64,000 nt of DNA from CAZSXU01 sp964610505 (GCA_964610505.1 CAZSXU010000011.1:1-64000), one strand, 5' to 3'; shown: positions 33,840 to 43,300, counted from the first letter of the stretch. A program made the numbers and translations. Notes: a model not told the origin generated them from the sequence alone.

Positions 33840-35406
33840 CGAACTTCCTCCCGGGGCACCCGCAGGAGAACGCGCCCAGCGTATCGGTCTCGGAAAGGAC
33901 GGCGGGCGAACCGGCCTGGAGATGGAACACCCGGTTTTCCGGATCACAGAACAGAGGATCCTCGGAGAAGTTTTCATTCGGATCGGGCGCAGGAGGTTCG
34001 ACACACGCTCCGCCGAAGTTTCCTCCGGTGTTGTTCCAGAAGTCGTTCTTCAGGATCTCGACCGTCACCCCCGTCCAGCAGTACAGCCCTCCGCCTTCCG
34101 TGGCCCCGACGACCAGATTCTTCTCCAGGCGGATGTCCCCGCTGATGAGATAGAACCCTCCTCCGGCCACACTCGCCCCGTTTGCGAAGAACGTGTTTCG
34201 ATAGACATCCGCCACGGCGTCGTCCGCCATCGCCACCGCCCCACCCGTCCGGCCCGAGTTGCCGGCGAACAGGCAACGTCTCAGATCCGCCGCCGCGGTT
34301 TGCCCACAGTACACCCCGCCTCCCATGTACGCCCGGTTGTCCAACAGGCTACAGTGAATGAGGGTCACGGAAGCCAGGGTGTACATCGCCCCCCCCAAAC
34401 TCTCCGCCGTGTTGTTGGAGAACTCGCACGAGGTAAACGTCGGGGTACAGCCGCGCGCGCAGTATACGCCGGCCCCGGTGCCGTCGGTCTGGTTCCCCTC
34501 GATGATGCACGCGTCAAACACGGGGTCGCCCTCTCGGTCTATGTAGAGCCCGGCGCCCAAACCGGCCGCGTGATTTGCCCGGATCGTCGTGGACTCAAGG
34601 ACAAAGCTCGACAGACGGCACGCGATCCCGCCCCCCGCTTCGACCGCATGGTTCTCCTCAATCAGGTTCTCAAGACCTCTCCCCTGCGACTCCGACAGGT
34701 GCACCCCGCCTCCCTCACCTCCTGCCTCGTTGTGGGACACGACGTTGAGGGTGATCTCGCCCGTGAATTCCAGGCACAGGATGCCTCCGCCGTCCTCCAG
34801 CGCTCGATTGAAGCGGATCCGGTTCGCACGGAGGCTGGGGGCTCCCCGAAGACACAGGATGCCGGCGCCGTAGGGAGCCTCGTTCTCTTCGATCGTGTTG
34901 AGGGAGATCAGGGGGGACGCGTTGTCACACAGAATACCCGAACCCGGCGGGGCGTGGGACGCGCCGAGTGCGGACGCCGGCTTACCGGCAAGCGTATCGG
35001 TATGGCTCCCGTGCGTAATGACGAAGCCGCGGATGACGGTCGACGTGTCGGGAACGTCTACGACGGTGACGACCGTACCCATAAAGCGGCCGTCCAGAAC
35101 CGTTTCCCGCCGGTCGGGGTCGGCCGCCGTAAACCGGGAGTCCCAACCTCCGAGGAACACGACGGGCTTGTCGATGACCGGACGCTCGTCATAGATTCCC
35201 TCGGCCACCGCCACCGTGTCGCCGGGCTCTGCGTGGTCAAGCGCTTCCTGAATCGTGGCCCAGTCCCCGGTACCGTCGGCACTCACGCGCCAGAAACCCG
35301 CCGGCCCCGGGCGAACGGGACTCAGGTTCTTCTTGTCGTTCGCGCAGCCCGTCAAACCCAGGAGAACAACAACGGTGAGAACTCCCGGCCTCTTCCTGCA
35401 GGTCAT
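33829..35406 (-). CDS. Right-handed beta-helix lipoprotein
   Basis: A 525-residue lipoprotein precursor (lipobox L-T-G-Cys21). It begins with the DUF1565-like motif WATIQEALDHAEPGDTVAVAEGIYDE, typical of pectate-lyase-type helices. About a dozen coils of the form N-x-A...GGGI-x-C (for example ALEDGGGILCLEF, AVEAGGGIACRL, ESLGGAMYTLAS) follow to about residue 490. No catalytic residues of polysaccharide lyases can be assigned; it may bind or cleave glycans. The ATG has GGAG six bases upstream. It overlaps the M28 peptidase gene and is co-transcribed with it. Confidence 0.88.
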   Translation of the reverse strand: MTCRKRPGVLTVVVLLGLTGCANDKKNLSPVRPGPAGFWRVSADGTGDWATIQEALDHAEPGDTVAVAEGIYDERPVIDKPVVFLGGWDSRFTAADPDRRETVLDGRFMGTVVTVVDVPDTSTVIRGFVITHGSHTDTLAGKPASALGASHAPPGSGILCDNASPLISLNTIEENEAPYGAGILCLRGAPSLRANRIRFNRALEDGGGILCLEFTGEITLNVVSHNEAGGEGGGVHLSESQGRGLENLIEENHAVEAGGGIACRLSSFVLESTTIRANHAAGLGAGLYIDREGDPVFDACIIEGNQTDGTGAGVYCARGCTPTFTSCEFSNNTAESLGGAMYTLASVTLIHCSLLDNRAYMGGGVYCGQTAAADLRRCLFAGNSGRTGGAVAMADDAVADVYRNTFFANGASVAGGGFYLISGDIRLEKNLVVGATEGGGLYCWTGVTVEILKNDFWNNTGGNFGGACVEPPAPDPNENFSEDPLFCDPENRVFHLQAGSPAVLSETDTLGAFSCGCPGRKFDAP

Positions 35407-35551
35407 TCATCACTCCGGCTGTTTGGGCGGTTCCGATCCCGAAAGTAGCACTGCAATGGGGCGGGCTCAAGTTGATTTCCGTCCGCGGCCGTGGATCCGT
35501 AGCGGCCGACGGCCGGGAGGGGACCGTCCAGGATCGCCGAGCGGACCTTCG

Positions 35552-35580
35552 TTGACGCCCGACAAACCGTATGGTAAAGT
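35552..35580 (+). promoter_or_regulatory. Candidate sigma-70 promoter for the FG-GAP/CPBP pair
   Basis: TTGACG (35552-35557), 17 bases, then TAAAGT (35575-35580), 48 bases before the ATG at 35629. The spacing and position are good. Confidence 0.55.
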
Positions 35581-35628
35581 TGGTGGAGTCGAGTACTCGA
35601 TCGCCAAACCCCTTACGGGAGGCACGCG

Positions 35629-36438
35629 ATGTTGAGCAAAGGACTTTACAGCACGATCCTTCTCTTTGTTACCCTCGTGATCGGAACCGCCGTCGCGCCG
35701 GGCGTCGGCCACGCGGAGAGGGAATCGTCGCGCGCGGGAGCGCCCGACCTCCTTAACATGAACATCACAGCCCTTCCGGATCTCGCCGCCAGAATTCCGA
35801 CCATGGAGTACGTCCCCGGCTCCCCCGCGCATGTCGTGTATGGAACCGGAAGAGGATTCGTGTACCTCTTTACGATGAGCGGCCACCGCCTGAGGCCCGT
35901 GACCAAGATCAATCTGTGGAAAGGCATCAAGGACGTTGACCTTTCGGATCTCGACGGCGACGGGAAACCGGAAGTGCTCGCGCTGACCAAAGAGGCCGTG
36001 CTCTACGCACTGGACCTGAAGAGTCTCAAGATCATCTGGAATACCGAGGAGGGGTACTTCGAGGGGATCTCCTGCTTCACCGTAGCGGACATGGAACAGG
36101 ACGGCGAGAGCGAAATCATTCTCCTTGCGGACAATCATCTCTTCGTGTTCGACATCGGATCGGGCTACGAGCGGTGGAAGTCCCTGGAAGAATACGAGGC
36201 GACTGACATCCTTGCCGGAGACGTGGACGGCGACGGCATGCAGGAACTGGTTCTCTCCAACGGCACGGTGCTGGACTCTCGCCTGTACGAGGAAGAGTGG
36301 ACCTACGAACTCACCTTCGGTCACTCGATGGATCTGTTTGACATCGACAGCGACGGCGTCCTCGAGGTCGTGAGTCTCGACGGCGCCGGCGATCTCCAGA
36401 TCGTCGATGTGGACGACCGGGCCCGGCAATGGCAGTAG
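35629..36438 (+). CDS. Secreted FG-GAP/VCBS-repeat protein
   Basis: A 269-residue exported protein with a signal peptide (about 1-29, ending GVGHA). It contains four integrin-like repeats with calcium-loop motifs: DLDGDGKPEVLAL, DMEQDGESEIILL, DVDGDGMQELVLS and DIDSDGVLEVVSL (about 105-250). With so few blades it may form half a propeller or a domain-swapped one. Function unknown, likely extracellular binding. The next gene starts 10 bases before its stop, so the membrane protein downstream is coupled to it. Confidence 0.85.
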   Translation: MLSKGLYSTILLFVTLVIGTAVAPGVGHAERESSRAGAPDLLNMNITALPDLAARIPTMEYVPGSPAHVVYGTGRGFVYLFTMSGHRLRPVTKINLWKGIKDVDLSDLDGDGKPEVLALTKEAVLYALDLKSLKIIWNTEEGYFEGISCFTVADMEQDGESEIILLADNHLFVFDIGSGYERWKSLEEYEATDILAGDVDGDGMQELVLSNGTVLDSRLYEEEWTYELTFGHSMDLFDIDSDGVLEVVSLDGAGDLQIVDVDDRARQWQ

Positions 36439-37367
36439 GATCCCGGGCAGCATCCGAAGGCGGTCCCCATACCGGCTCCGACTCCGCATCCCCGGCCCCC
36501 TCGGAGACCGATCGTCGCTGCGCATTGCTGTTCGTCCTCTTCGTTATCATCCTCTCCTGGGCGCCACCTCTTGTGGTGGGGCTCCTCGCCGACCGGGTGG
36601 TTCTCTCGTCTGAAGAGATCGGCGGATCTTCGCTTTTCTGGGTTCTGGCGGCGGCGCCCACCGCGGCGTGGGGACTCGCCGCCCTCCTGGCCCGGGATCC
36701 CAAGCCCTGGCGGTTCCGGTGGAACCTTCCGGCGCGCTGGATTCTGATCCCCTTTCTCCTTGCCCTCGCATGGATCGCCGGAATTGTCTTTCTAGGTGCG
36801 CAAACCCGGCTCTCCGAGTGGCCCATTCGGGGAACCACGATCCCGGCGGCGGTGGCTTCCTCTCTGCTTCACGTCCTGCGGGTAGGGTTGCCCCTGGCCC
36901 TTCTTCAGGAGATCGGCTGGCGCGGCGCCCTTCTGCCTCGCCTTTTACGATACGGGAGAATCGAGGCCTCCCTGGTCACGGGAATCGTGTGGGCTATCTC
37001 TTCTGCGCCCCTTCTTCTCATGACTCCGCTCTTCGCCGGAGCGCCCGAAGCCGTGCGGTACGCGGCTTTCGGGGTCCACATCGTGATTCTGTCTATGATC
37101 ATGACCTGGATCTACTGCGGATCCGGCCGCAGCCTCTGGGTTTCGATTCTCTCCCACGCACTGCTGTGGACTTTCGCCGCGAGGATCACGGGTCCCTCGG
37201 TCCTGGACGGCATGCCGATCCTTGTCGGGGCGCACGGGATCCTGGGGTCGATGTTCCTCGTCCTCTGGACATGGTGGCTCTACGTTCGGGGAGCCTTTCG
37301 GGGCGGGAACGCGATCAGGGCCAACCCCCGAGCCGCAGATTGCACAGATTCGAGACCCAACACATGA
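36429..37367 (+). CDS. CPBP-family intramembrane protein (protease/abortive-infection type)
   Basis: A 312-residue protein with about eight membrane segments, matching the CPBP (CAAX protease/bacteriocin-processing, Rce1-like) family in its second half. Motif 1 reads Q160-EIGWRGALLP instead of the usual EExxxR, so the first glutamate is glutamine. Motif 2 is in the region FGVHIVILSMIMTWIY, and motif 4 has the histidine in SILSHALLW. The change could weaken metal-dependent activity; Glu161 and Arg165 remain. It overlaps the secreted FG-GAP gene by 10 bases. The C-terminal tail (after about 290) is polar and runs into a 9-nt repeat array, so the last residues may be repeat-derived. Confidence 0.82.
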   Translation: MAVGSRAASEGGPHTGSDSASPAPSETDRRCALLFVLFVIILSWAPPLVVGLLADRVVLSSEEIGGSSLFWVLAAAPTAAWGLAALLARDPKPWRFRWNLPARWILIPFLLALAWIAGIVFLGAQTRLSEWPIRGTTIPAAVASSLLHVLRVGLPLALLQEIGWRGALLPRLLRYGRIEASLVTGIVWAISSAPLLLMTPLFAGAPEAVRYAAFGVHIVILSMIMTWIYCGSGRSLWVSILSHALLWTFAARITGPSVLDGMPILVGAHGILGSMFLVLWTWWLYVRGAFRGGNAIRANPRAADCTDSRPNT

Positions 37368-37445
37368 TTCGCAGATTACGCAGACTACGCGGATGAAGAA
37401 ACCTAAACCCGTTAGCCATAGATTGCACAGATTACACAGAGGGAT
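37338..37445. repeat. 9-nt-period repeat array
   Basis: Units such as CAGATTACG, CAGACTACG and CGGATGAAG, then CAGATTGCA and CAGATTACA, recur with a 9-base period. The first part overlaps the 3' end of the CPBP gene. The same family recurs near 40590 and at 55785-56010. It is distinct from the 7-nt family. Confidence 0.55.
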
Positions 37446-37535
37446 ACATCATGGGGGCTTGGGCTTAAGCCCAAGCCCCCACAAGAACCTGTAGGTCCTC
37501 TGTGCCGAGCGTTTGTGCCTCTTTTCGATGCCCTT

Positions 37536-37578
37536 CAATCTCAACTTTCGACTATCGACTCTCCACTTTCTCGGCCCG
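37536..37578. repeat. 7-nt-period array
   Basis: Heptads TCAACTT, TCGACTA, TCGACTC and TCCACTT lie just beyond the aminotransferase stop. A near copy occurs at 55836-55870. Confidence 0.55.
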
Positions 37579-37583
37579 TGCGC

Positions 37584-38621
37584 CTACGTGATTGTAGACG
37601 CCTGGCCGCCCACCAGGGACGCGTCGACCTTCCCCGGCTCCACAATCCAGGCGGTGTCCTGGTACTTGGGAAGCTGGCCGAGCGAGACCTTGGCATAAAT
37701 TTCTCTGATCGCCTCGAGACGGTCCCACGGTTTGAGTTTCTGTCCGTCCACGCTCAGTATGTTGGTAAGTCCCGCGGACGTTCCTGTCTCGAACAGACTC
37801 AGGCCGCCACCGGCCAAACTCTCTTTGAATTCCACGTAAGGCACCGTGACCCGGCGGGTCTTGATTCCCATTTCTTTTTCGAGGAGCATCTCCGTCATTT
37901 GCTGCGTAATGCCATTCAGGTTGAAATCCGAAGGCGAGATGAAGTGGACCTCTTTTCCGTACGCGAGGATGAGGTTTGACGTGGTGCACTCGGTGACGAA
38001 GAAACCGTTATCGTCCGGCCGCCATCCCAACACAATGCCGTCCGCCATGCCGCCCCCGACCATCTCGGAATACTCGCGTTCAAAGATCTCTTTGGCCCAC
38101 GACTTCATCGCTCCGTACATCAGGTAGTTCGCGTTGAACTTATGGTGGTAGCCGAGGATCCTGGGGTACTTCACGGGCGAGACGCCTTCCTTGATCCGCT
38201 CGTCCTCGGGAAGCACCACGAGATGCACGCCTTCGGGCGGGTGGTACCCGCCGGTTTCCTCGAGGAACACCGTGAACCGCCCACGGGCCCCGAGGAGAGG
38301 CTTGATGCCCGCTTCTTCATTGGCCACACTCACGTGAACGTAGGACGTCTTCTTCCAGTCGTTGGCGCGAACTGTGGCAACGATGGCCTTCTCGAGATCC
38401 TCGTGAGTCATCCCATGGTCCAGTTTCATCGCTTCGGCCGTGTGCATCAGCCGGCGGATGTGACGATCCAGGAATGGGAGAATCCAGACGCCTCGGCCCT
38501 CGTCCCAGTGCGCGAGAAGGCCGGTGAAAGCGATGAACCCATACCGCGGGCCCTTGATCCGCTCGAAGGGTTCCTTGCCGTCCAACGAGAATAGCTTCCG
38601 TCCACGCCACACGTATTGCAT
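37584..38621 (-). CDS. Class IV PLP-dependent aminotransferase (branched-chain type)
   Basis: Fold-type IV aminotransferase, most like branched-chain amino acid aminotransferase (IlvE) or D-amino acid/4-amino-4-deoxychorismate relatives. The 345 residues include the PLP lysine in GYHHKFNANYLM, the phosphate-binding FFVTECTTSNLI and, downstream, ETGTSAGLTNILS. The N-terminal sequence MQYVWRGRKLFSLDG is typical of a short family branch. The ATG at 38621 is preceded by AGGGAGGTC; a longer frame upstream has no support. It ends next to a period-7 array and is divergent from the radical SAM gene. Substrate specificity is not readable from sequence. Confidence 0.88.
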   Translation of the reverse strand: MQYVWRGRKLFSLDGKEPFERIKGPRYGFIAFTGLLAHWDEGRGVWILPFLDRHIRRLMHTAEAMKLDHGMTHEDLEKAIVATVRANDWKKTSYVHVSVANEEAGIKPLLGARGRFTVFLEETGGYHPPEGVHLVVLPEDERIKEGVSPVKYPRILGYHHKFNANYLMYGAMKSWAKEIFEREYSEMVGGGMADGIVLGWRPDDNGFFVTECTTSNLILAYGKEVHFISPSDFNLNGITQQMTEMLLEKEMGIKTRRVTVPYVEFKESLAGGGLSLFETGTSAGLTNILSVDGQKLKPWDRLEAIREIYAKVSLGQLPKYQDTAWIVEPGKVDASLVGGQASTIT

Positions 38622-38781
38622 CGATGACCTCCCTCTGGATCCTACCGACCCTCCGGTGAGGGCCGAGCGCTCGCACCGTAACTGCCGACCATACCACCTC
38701 CGAAGATGAGTTTCAAGATCCAATAGGGGCCATTGCAAACAGGCCATTCCCCTCGCGCAGTCCCCCCGGCAGGGCGCAATG

Positions 38782-38790
38782 TGCTAGAAT
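38782..38790 (+). promoter_or_regulatory. Extended -10 promoter candidate for the radical SAM gene
   Basis: TGCTAGAAT contains an extended -10 (TG-n-TAGAAT) 51 bases before the GTG start at 38842. No matching -35 is evident at the normal distance. Confidence 0.35.
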
Positions 38791-38841
38791 GGAGCGGGCG
38801 GCCGTGTACCCGCCTCGCGCCGCATTCAACGGGAGCCTGAC

Positions 38842-40140
38842 GTGCAAGAGAAGGATATTCTGATCGCGCCCCTCGTCAGCCGGGCCAACCGGTACAGCTT
38901 CGCCGCGCTCTTCGGATTCCTCTCCTCGCATCTGAGTCGGGGCCTCGGGAGCGGCCCGGGAGCGAAGCGGGTAGCGCCGCTCGGCGCGTGCGAAGACGTC
39001 CACTCGATCCTGCGCTCGGCGGAACCTCAAACGCACATCGTGTTTGCCTTTTCCTTTTGCACGCCCGACATCGCGGGTGCCGCGGCCCTCATTCGAAACG
39101 TCCGTGAGGCGGTCAGTCAATCGGGCCACCGCAACACGACTCTTGTCGCCGGCGGCCCCCACCCCAGCGGTGATCCTGCCGGCTGTCTCAGGATGGGAAT
39201 CGACATCTGTGTTGTGGGACCCGGGGAGATTCCCTTCCTCGAGATCCTCGAGGCTCTCGCACGTGGGCGTCGCGTGGACGGACTTCCGGGAGTCGTGACT
39301 CGGGCGGGACAATCCCCACAGCAAGCGCCGGACGTGGACCTGGACGGCTATCTCCCCGCGTACCCGGAGGCCCGGCTGTTCGCTCCCATCGAAATCAGCC
39401 GAGGCTGCCCGCAGGGCTGCGCGTTCTGCCAGACGGCGCAGATCTTCGGAGCCCGGATGAGACATCGCTCAACCGAGACCCTCGCGAGGTGGTTTCGAGA
39501 GGTTCGCGATCGCGGCCACACCACGGGCCGGGTCATCACGCCCAATGCATTTGCGTACGGGTCCGCCTGCTTCGACACTCCAAACCACGGTTCCTTGGAA
39601 CACGTTCTCCGTTCGGCCTGCGAAAGCGTAGGCCGAGAGAACGTCTACTTCGGCGGTTTCCCCTCAGAGGTCTGGCCGAAATCGGTAACTCGTGAGGCGG
39701 TCCGACTCGTGAAACGGTTTACGGCCAATCGACGACTGGTTCTCGGCGCGCAGTCCGGCTGTCAGGCGGTTCTCGACCGAATCCACCGCCGCCACACCCC
39801 CGACGATGTGGAGCGCGCCGTCCGCATCATTCTCGACGAGCATCTGACCGCCGACGTCGATTTCATCGTGGGGTTTCCCGGTGAGACGGACGAGGAGCGC
39901 GCCGAGTCCGTTCGCTTCATGCGGGAGCTGGTGAATCTGGGGGCCCGGATCCATACCCATTCCTTCCTCCCCCTTGCGGGAACCCGCCTCTATGATTCGG
40001 CGCCCTCGCCCGTGGACCCCGATACCCGCCTGGCACTCGAGCAGCTCTCGGGATCCGGAGTCGCGTTCGGCCAATGGCTCACCCAGGAGAACCTGGCCGC
40101 CGAGATCCGAGCATATCGCGCCGACCCTCGAAGCCACTGA
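38842..40140 (+). CDS. B12-binding-domain radical SAM protein
   Basis: Radical S-adenosylmethionine enzyme of 432 residues. An N-terminal cobalamin-binding-like Rossmann region (about 1-150; TTLVAGGPHPSGDP and ICVVGPGEIPFLEIL) is followed by the 4Fe-4S motif Cys-x3-Cys-x2-Cys in ISRGCPQGCAFCQT, with SAM-binding residues further on (DVDFIVGFPGETDEER). It resembles the family annotated 'B12-binding domain/radical SAM domain protein' known from MJ_1487. The cobalamin His motif (DxHxxG) is not evident, so corrin binding is uncertain. GTG start with GGGAG six bases upstream. Reaction unknown. It stands alone before a large repeat cluster. Confidence 0.88.
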   Translation: MQEKDILIAPLVSRANRYSFAALFGFLSSHLSRGLGSGPGAKRVAPLGACEDVHSILRSAEPQTHIVFAFSFCTPDIAGAAALIRNVREAVSQSGHRNTTLVAGGPHPSGDPAGCLRMGIDICVVGPGEIPFLEILEALARGRRVDGLPGVVTRAGQSPQQAPDVDLDGYLPAYPEARLFAPIEISRGCPQGCAFCQTAQIFGARMRHRSTETLARWFREVRDRGHTTGRVITPNAFAYGSACFDTPNHGSLEHVLRSACESVGRENVYFGGFPSEVWPKSVTREAVRLVKRFTANRRLVLGAQSGCQAVLDRIHRRHTPDDVERAVRIILDEHLTADVDFIVGFPGETDEERAESVRFMRELVNLGARIHTHSFLPLAGTRLYDSAPSPVDPDTRLALEQLSGSGVAFGQWLTQENLAAEIRAYRADPRSH

Positions 40141-40860
40141 CCCGATCGTACAGAGAGTCGAGAGTTGAAAGTCGAGAGTCGACAACCCATACCCCGGGCC
40201 GGCGACGGGGAGGGTTCGCCGGAGCAGGGGACACGCCGGCGGGTGTTTCAACCGAGAGAGCCGCCACCCTCTTCGGCATTTCCAAATCTGCCCTTCGGCG
40301 TGGCCCGGGCGACGCCGAGCGCTCCCCGGAGCGCAAGGCCCATACTGCGGAGAGTCGAGAGTTGAAAGTTGAAAGTCGACAACCCATACCCCGGGCCAGC
40401 GACGGGGAGGGTTCGCCGGAGGACGGGCCACGGGGAGTGTGTTTCAACGTAGGAAGTTGCCACCCTCCTCCACAAATGCAATCCCCCCTTCCGCCGTGGC
40501 CCGGACGACGCCGTACCCTTCCCGGAGCGCAAGGCCCATACTGCGGAGAGTCGAGAGTTGAAAGTTGAGAGTCGAAAACCCTGCGGCCACAGATTTCACG
40601 GATTCCACAGAGCCAGCTTTCCCTGCAAGGTGACGAAGATGGGGCACAAAACCGAAAGCCGAAAGCCGAGAGCCGGAACACACCATCCCCGGGCCGGCCG
40701 GGGTGAAGGTCCGCCGGATCGAAATCCGCAGCGTGGCCTTTTCACCTGAGCAAGTGACCACCCTCCTGGCCGACCCGAGTTCCCCTTCACGCTGCGGAAG
40801 AGAGACGCCGGACCTTTGCCGCGGCAAAAGGGCCCATGCCGCGAAAGAGCGGAGCCCCCA
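40141..40860. repeat. Cluster of about three copies of a ~190-bp compound intergenic element
   Basis: This 760-base gap has no gene. Blocks starting near 40183, 40383 and 40683 share the order CCCATACCCCGGGCC, a GGGGAGGGTTCGCCGGA-like segment, a GTTTCAAC-like centre, CACCCTC, a CGCTGTGGC-like segment, GACGCCG and AGGCCCATACTG. The blocks are joined by period-7 runs (GAGAGTC, GAAAGTT, GAAAGCC). Segments resembling CCGCAGCGTGG and its inverse CCACGCTG flank the centre, so each copy could fold. A short 9-nt array lies near 40589-40615. Related copies occur at 53005-53480. Confidence 0.65.
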
Positions 40861-40900
40861 AGGGCTCCGCTCTCAAACGTTGTGGATGATGTGTACGCCG

Positions 40901-42913
40901 CTACATGACCGCACTCGGCGGAGGCGGCGCGTCCGGGTCACCGGCGCTCTTCACCGGATAGTATACCATCACGAACCCCAGAATCACGAACACGAACAGG
41001 CTCGTGATGAAAGACGGGTTCTGGAAAACGGCCGGAACCTTGGTGTTGGCAAACGCCAGAGCCGCAAACACCAGACCCATCAGTGCCTCGCCTGCGATAA
41101 GGCCCGCGGCCACCAGCACGCCGGTATTCGTCACTCGGGCCTTCTGCGCGTCATTGAACTGCCGTTTCTTGACGATGGTATCCGCGATCCAGCGGATGAT
41201 GCCGCCGATGAAGATGGCAAACGTCGTCTCCAGAGGGAGGTACATGCCCACGCACACCAGCATCGGGGACCGGACCTGGACCAGAATGAGAGCAACGGCC
41301 ATCAGCACGCCGACGATCAGCAGCGGCCACGCCATCTCTCCGCCCACGATACCCTGCGAGAGAAGCGCCATCAGACCGGCCTGCGGGGCCGGAAGCGCTC
41401 GGCCTCCGAACCCCTGCCCGCCCGCATTGATGTCCCCCTGATGTAGAATAACCAGCGGGATAAACATGGTCAAAGAGGCCAGGATCACTCCGATGAAATC
41501 GCCCACCTGCATCTTCCACGGTGTCCCGCCCAGAATGTGTCCCACCTTGAGGTCCTGCAGCATCTCTCCCGCCACGGCCGCGGCTACGCAGATCACGGCC
41601 GCCACGCCGAGCGTGGCCGCGACGCCGGGAGCCCCTTTCATTCCGAGGATCACCATCAGGAGCGCCGCAACGACAAGCGTGGAAAGCGTAAGACCACTGA
41701 TGGGGTTATTGCTGGACCCGAGAATCCCGACTAGGTACCCGGAGACCGCCGCGAAGAAGAACCCGGCAACCACCATCACGATCGTCGCAACCAGGGCCGC
41801 CGCAATATCGTGAGCGAAGTAGTTGTAGATGAAGAAAGTGGCAACGGCACAGACCAGGATTCCGATGAACACCCACTTGAAGCTGATGTCTCTCTCCGTA
41901 CGCTCCTCGGCCGCCGTCGAGGCACCCGCCTTCTTCACGTCATCGATTGCCCGTCCGAGTCCCGTGGCAAGGCTCTTCCGCATACGGTAGAGCGTATACG
42001 CCGCACTCACGAGCATGCCCCCGATGGCAATCGGCCGCACCATGAACTTCCAGACCGAGATCGCCATGTTGATCCACTCGTGTTCACCGCCGCCGCCGGT
42101 GTAGGGTGCCAGCTCCGGACCCACAAAATAGAGCAAGAGCGGGACGAAGAGTCCCCAGCTCAGAAGCCCCCCGCTGAAGTTCAACGCGGCGAGCCCCGGA
42201 CCGATGATGTACCCGACGCCCATATACGCGGGGCTGACGCCCGGCGTCGACAGAAGAGCGCCGCCCGCGCCCTCGACCTTGGTGATCACTTCTCGAGTGC
42301 CCGTCAGAAGAGCGACTCCCGTCTTCTTGAAGAACACGAATTTCTCCCAAGACGCCGCGAAGACCTGCAGGTTCTTGAGAGTCTGGACCAGGGCTCCCAG
42401 GCCCATGGCGCCGAACAGGAACTGGGCTCCCGTTGCGCCGGCCCGACCCGCCTTGTGGATCTCACCCGCCGCCACCGATTCGGGAAACACCAGTTCCACG
42501 TCCTCGACCATGACCCGCCGGAGAATGGTCACGAAGAGAATCCCCACGAACCCGCCCACGAGCATGATCGCCGAGGCCTTGAAGTAATTCGCCAACGTGG
42601 CGAACTCCATCCAGACGTCGGCCAGAAAGAAGGCCGGGATCGTGAAAATGGCGCCGGCGGCCACCGATTCGCCGATGGAACCGACCGTCCGCGCCAGATT
42701 CTCCTCCAAAATCGTTCCCTTCCACAGCCGAATGGCCGCCATTCCAATGACCGCGGCCGGATAGGTGGCCGCGATGGTCATCCCCGCCTTGAGACCGAGA
42801 TACGCGTTGGCCGCTCCGAGAAAGAAGCACATCACGAGTCCCAACAGAATGGCCCCGATGGAGAATTCCTTCATCGAAGTTCCTGCCGGGACGTAGGGTT
42901 GGTATTTGGCCAT
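40901..42913 (-). CDS. OPT-family oligopeptide transporter
   Basis: Inner-membrane proton-coupled transporter of the OPT family (peptides or metal-chelates), 670 residues with about 14-16 membrane segments. It begins MAKYQPYVPAGTSMKEFSIGAILLGLVMCFF and contains the family segment AANAYLGLKAGMTIAATYPAAVIGM and, later, SSNNPISGLTLSTLVVAALL. The ATG at 42913 is chosen because AAGGAG precedes it; the longer open frame upstream has no site. Its substrate could be di/oligopeptides; a link to wall peptides is possible but not shown. Confidence 0.92.
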   Translation of the reverse strand: MAKYQPYVPAGTSMKEFSIGAILLGLVMCFFLGAANAYLGLKAGMTIAATYPAAVIGMAAIRLWKGTILEENLARTVGSIGESVAAGAIFTIPAFFLADVWMEFATLANYFKASAIMLVGGFVGILFVTILRRVMVEDVELVFPESVAAGEIHKAGRAGATGAQFLFGAMGLGALVQTLKNLQVFAASWEKFVFFKKTGVALLTGTREVITKVEGAGGALLSTPGVSPAYMGVGYIIGPGLAALNFSGGLLSWGLFVPLLLYFVGPELAPYTGGGGEHEWINMAISVWKFMVRPIAIGGMLVSAAYTLYRMRKSLATGLGRAIDDVKKAGASTAAEERTERDISFKWVFIGILVCAVATFFIYNYFAHDIAAALVATIVMVVAGFFFAAVSGYLVGILGSSNNPISGLTLSTLVVAALLMVILGMKGAPGVAATLGVAAVICVAAAVAGEMLQDLKVGHILGGTPWKMQVGDFIGVILASLTMFIPLVILHQGDINAGGQGFGGRALPAPQAGLMALLSQGIVGGEMAWPLLIVGVLMAVALILVQVRSPMLVCVGMYLPLETTFAIFIGGIIRWIADTIVKKRQFNDAQKARVTNTGVLVAAGLIAGEALMGLVFAALAFANTKVPAVFQNPSFITSLFVFVILGFVMVYYPVKSAGDPDAPPPPSAVM

Positions 42914-43101
42914 TCCCACACTCCTTTTGGAACCCTCTCCTCGACCACAGAGGATCGACGCGGGACCCTCTTGTGGGACCCGATCCTCCTGCCCAACGTT
43001 CGCTCCGTGCCCGGCGAGTATGTCTTCATGCCACCGAGCATGTCGCCGAGTATAGGGATAGGCCCTTGAGAGGTCAAGAGTTTCCGGCCAATCCGGCGAA
43101 C

Positions 43102-43131
43102 TTGACACTCCGCGGTTCACCATGCTAGATT
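43102..43131 (+). promoter_or_regulatory. Candidate sigma-70 promoter upstream of the large membrane protein
   Basis: A perfect TTGACA (43102-43107), an 18-base spacer and TAGATT (43126-43131) point at the gene starting at 43301. The MITE-like element begins 12 bases after the -10, so it occupies the leader. Confidence 0.5.
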
Positions 43132-43143
43132 GCTGGAGCTCGA

Positions 43144-43257
43144 GGGCTGTTGAGGAAGTCATCGTTGCCGTTCAAGGGTCCGCAAGACGGTCGCTGTACC
43201 CCGACGGACCGTCTTGACCGATCGCGTCCAGAGCCCGGGGACTTTTTCAACAGCCCC
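43144..43257. repeat. MITE-like element with terminal inverted repeats and inner hairpin
   Basis: GGGCTGTTGAGGAAGTC (43144-43160) is matched inversely by GACTTTTTCAACAGCCC (43240-43256) at 15 of 17 positions, enclosing about 80 bases. Inside, AAGACGGTC and GGACCGTCTT form a second stem. The ends resemble those of IS elements whose termini read GGCTGTTGAAAAAGTC. There is no ORF. It occupies the leader between a promoter candidate and a membrane protein gene; the remainder of 42914-43300 shows nothing else. Confidence 0.6.
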
Positions 43258-43300
43258 ACTCGCCGAAAAATCCGTTCTCCCGGCCACAGACGAGGAGTCT

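Noticed and set aside
40141..40860. Possible CRISPR array in the repeat cluster
   Set aside because: Repeat blocks are about 190 bases, mosaic and unequal, with period-7 joints. There are no uniform short repeats, unique spacers or cas genes.
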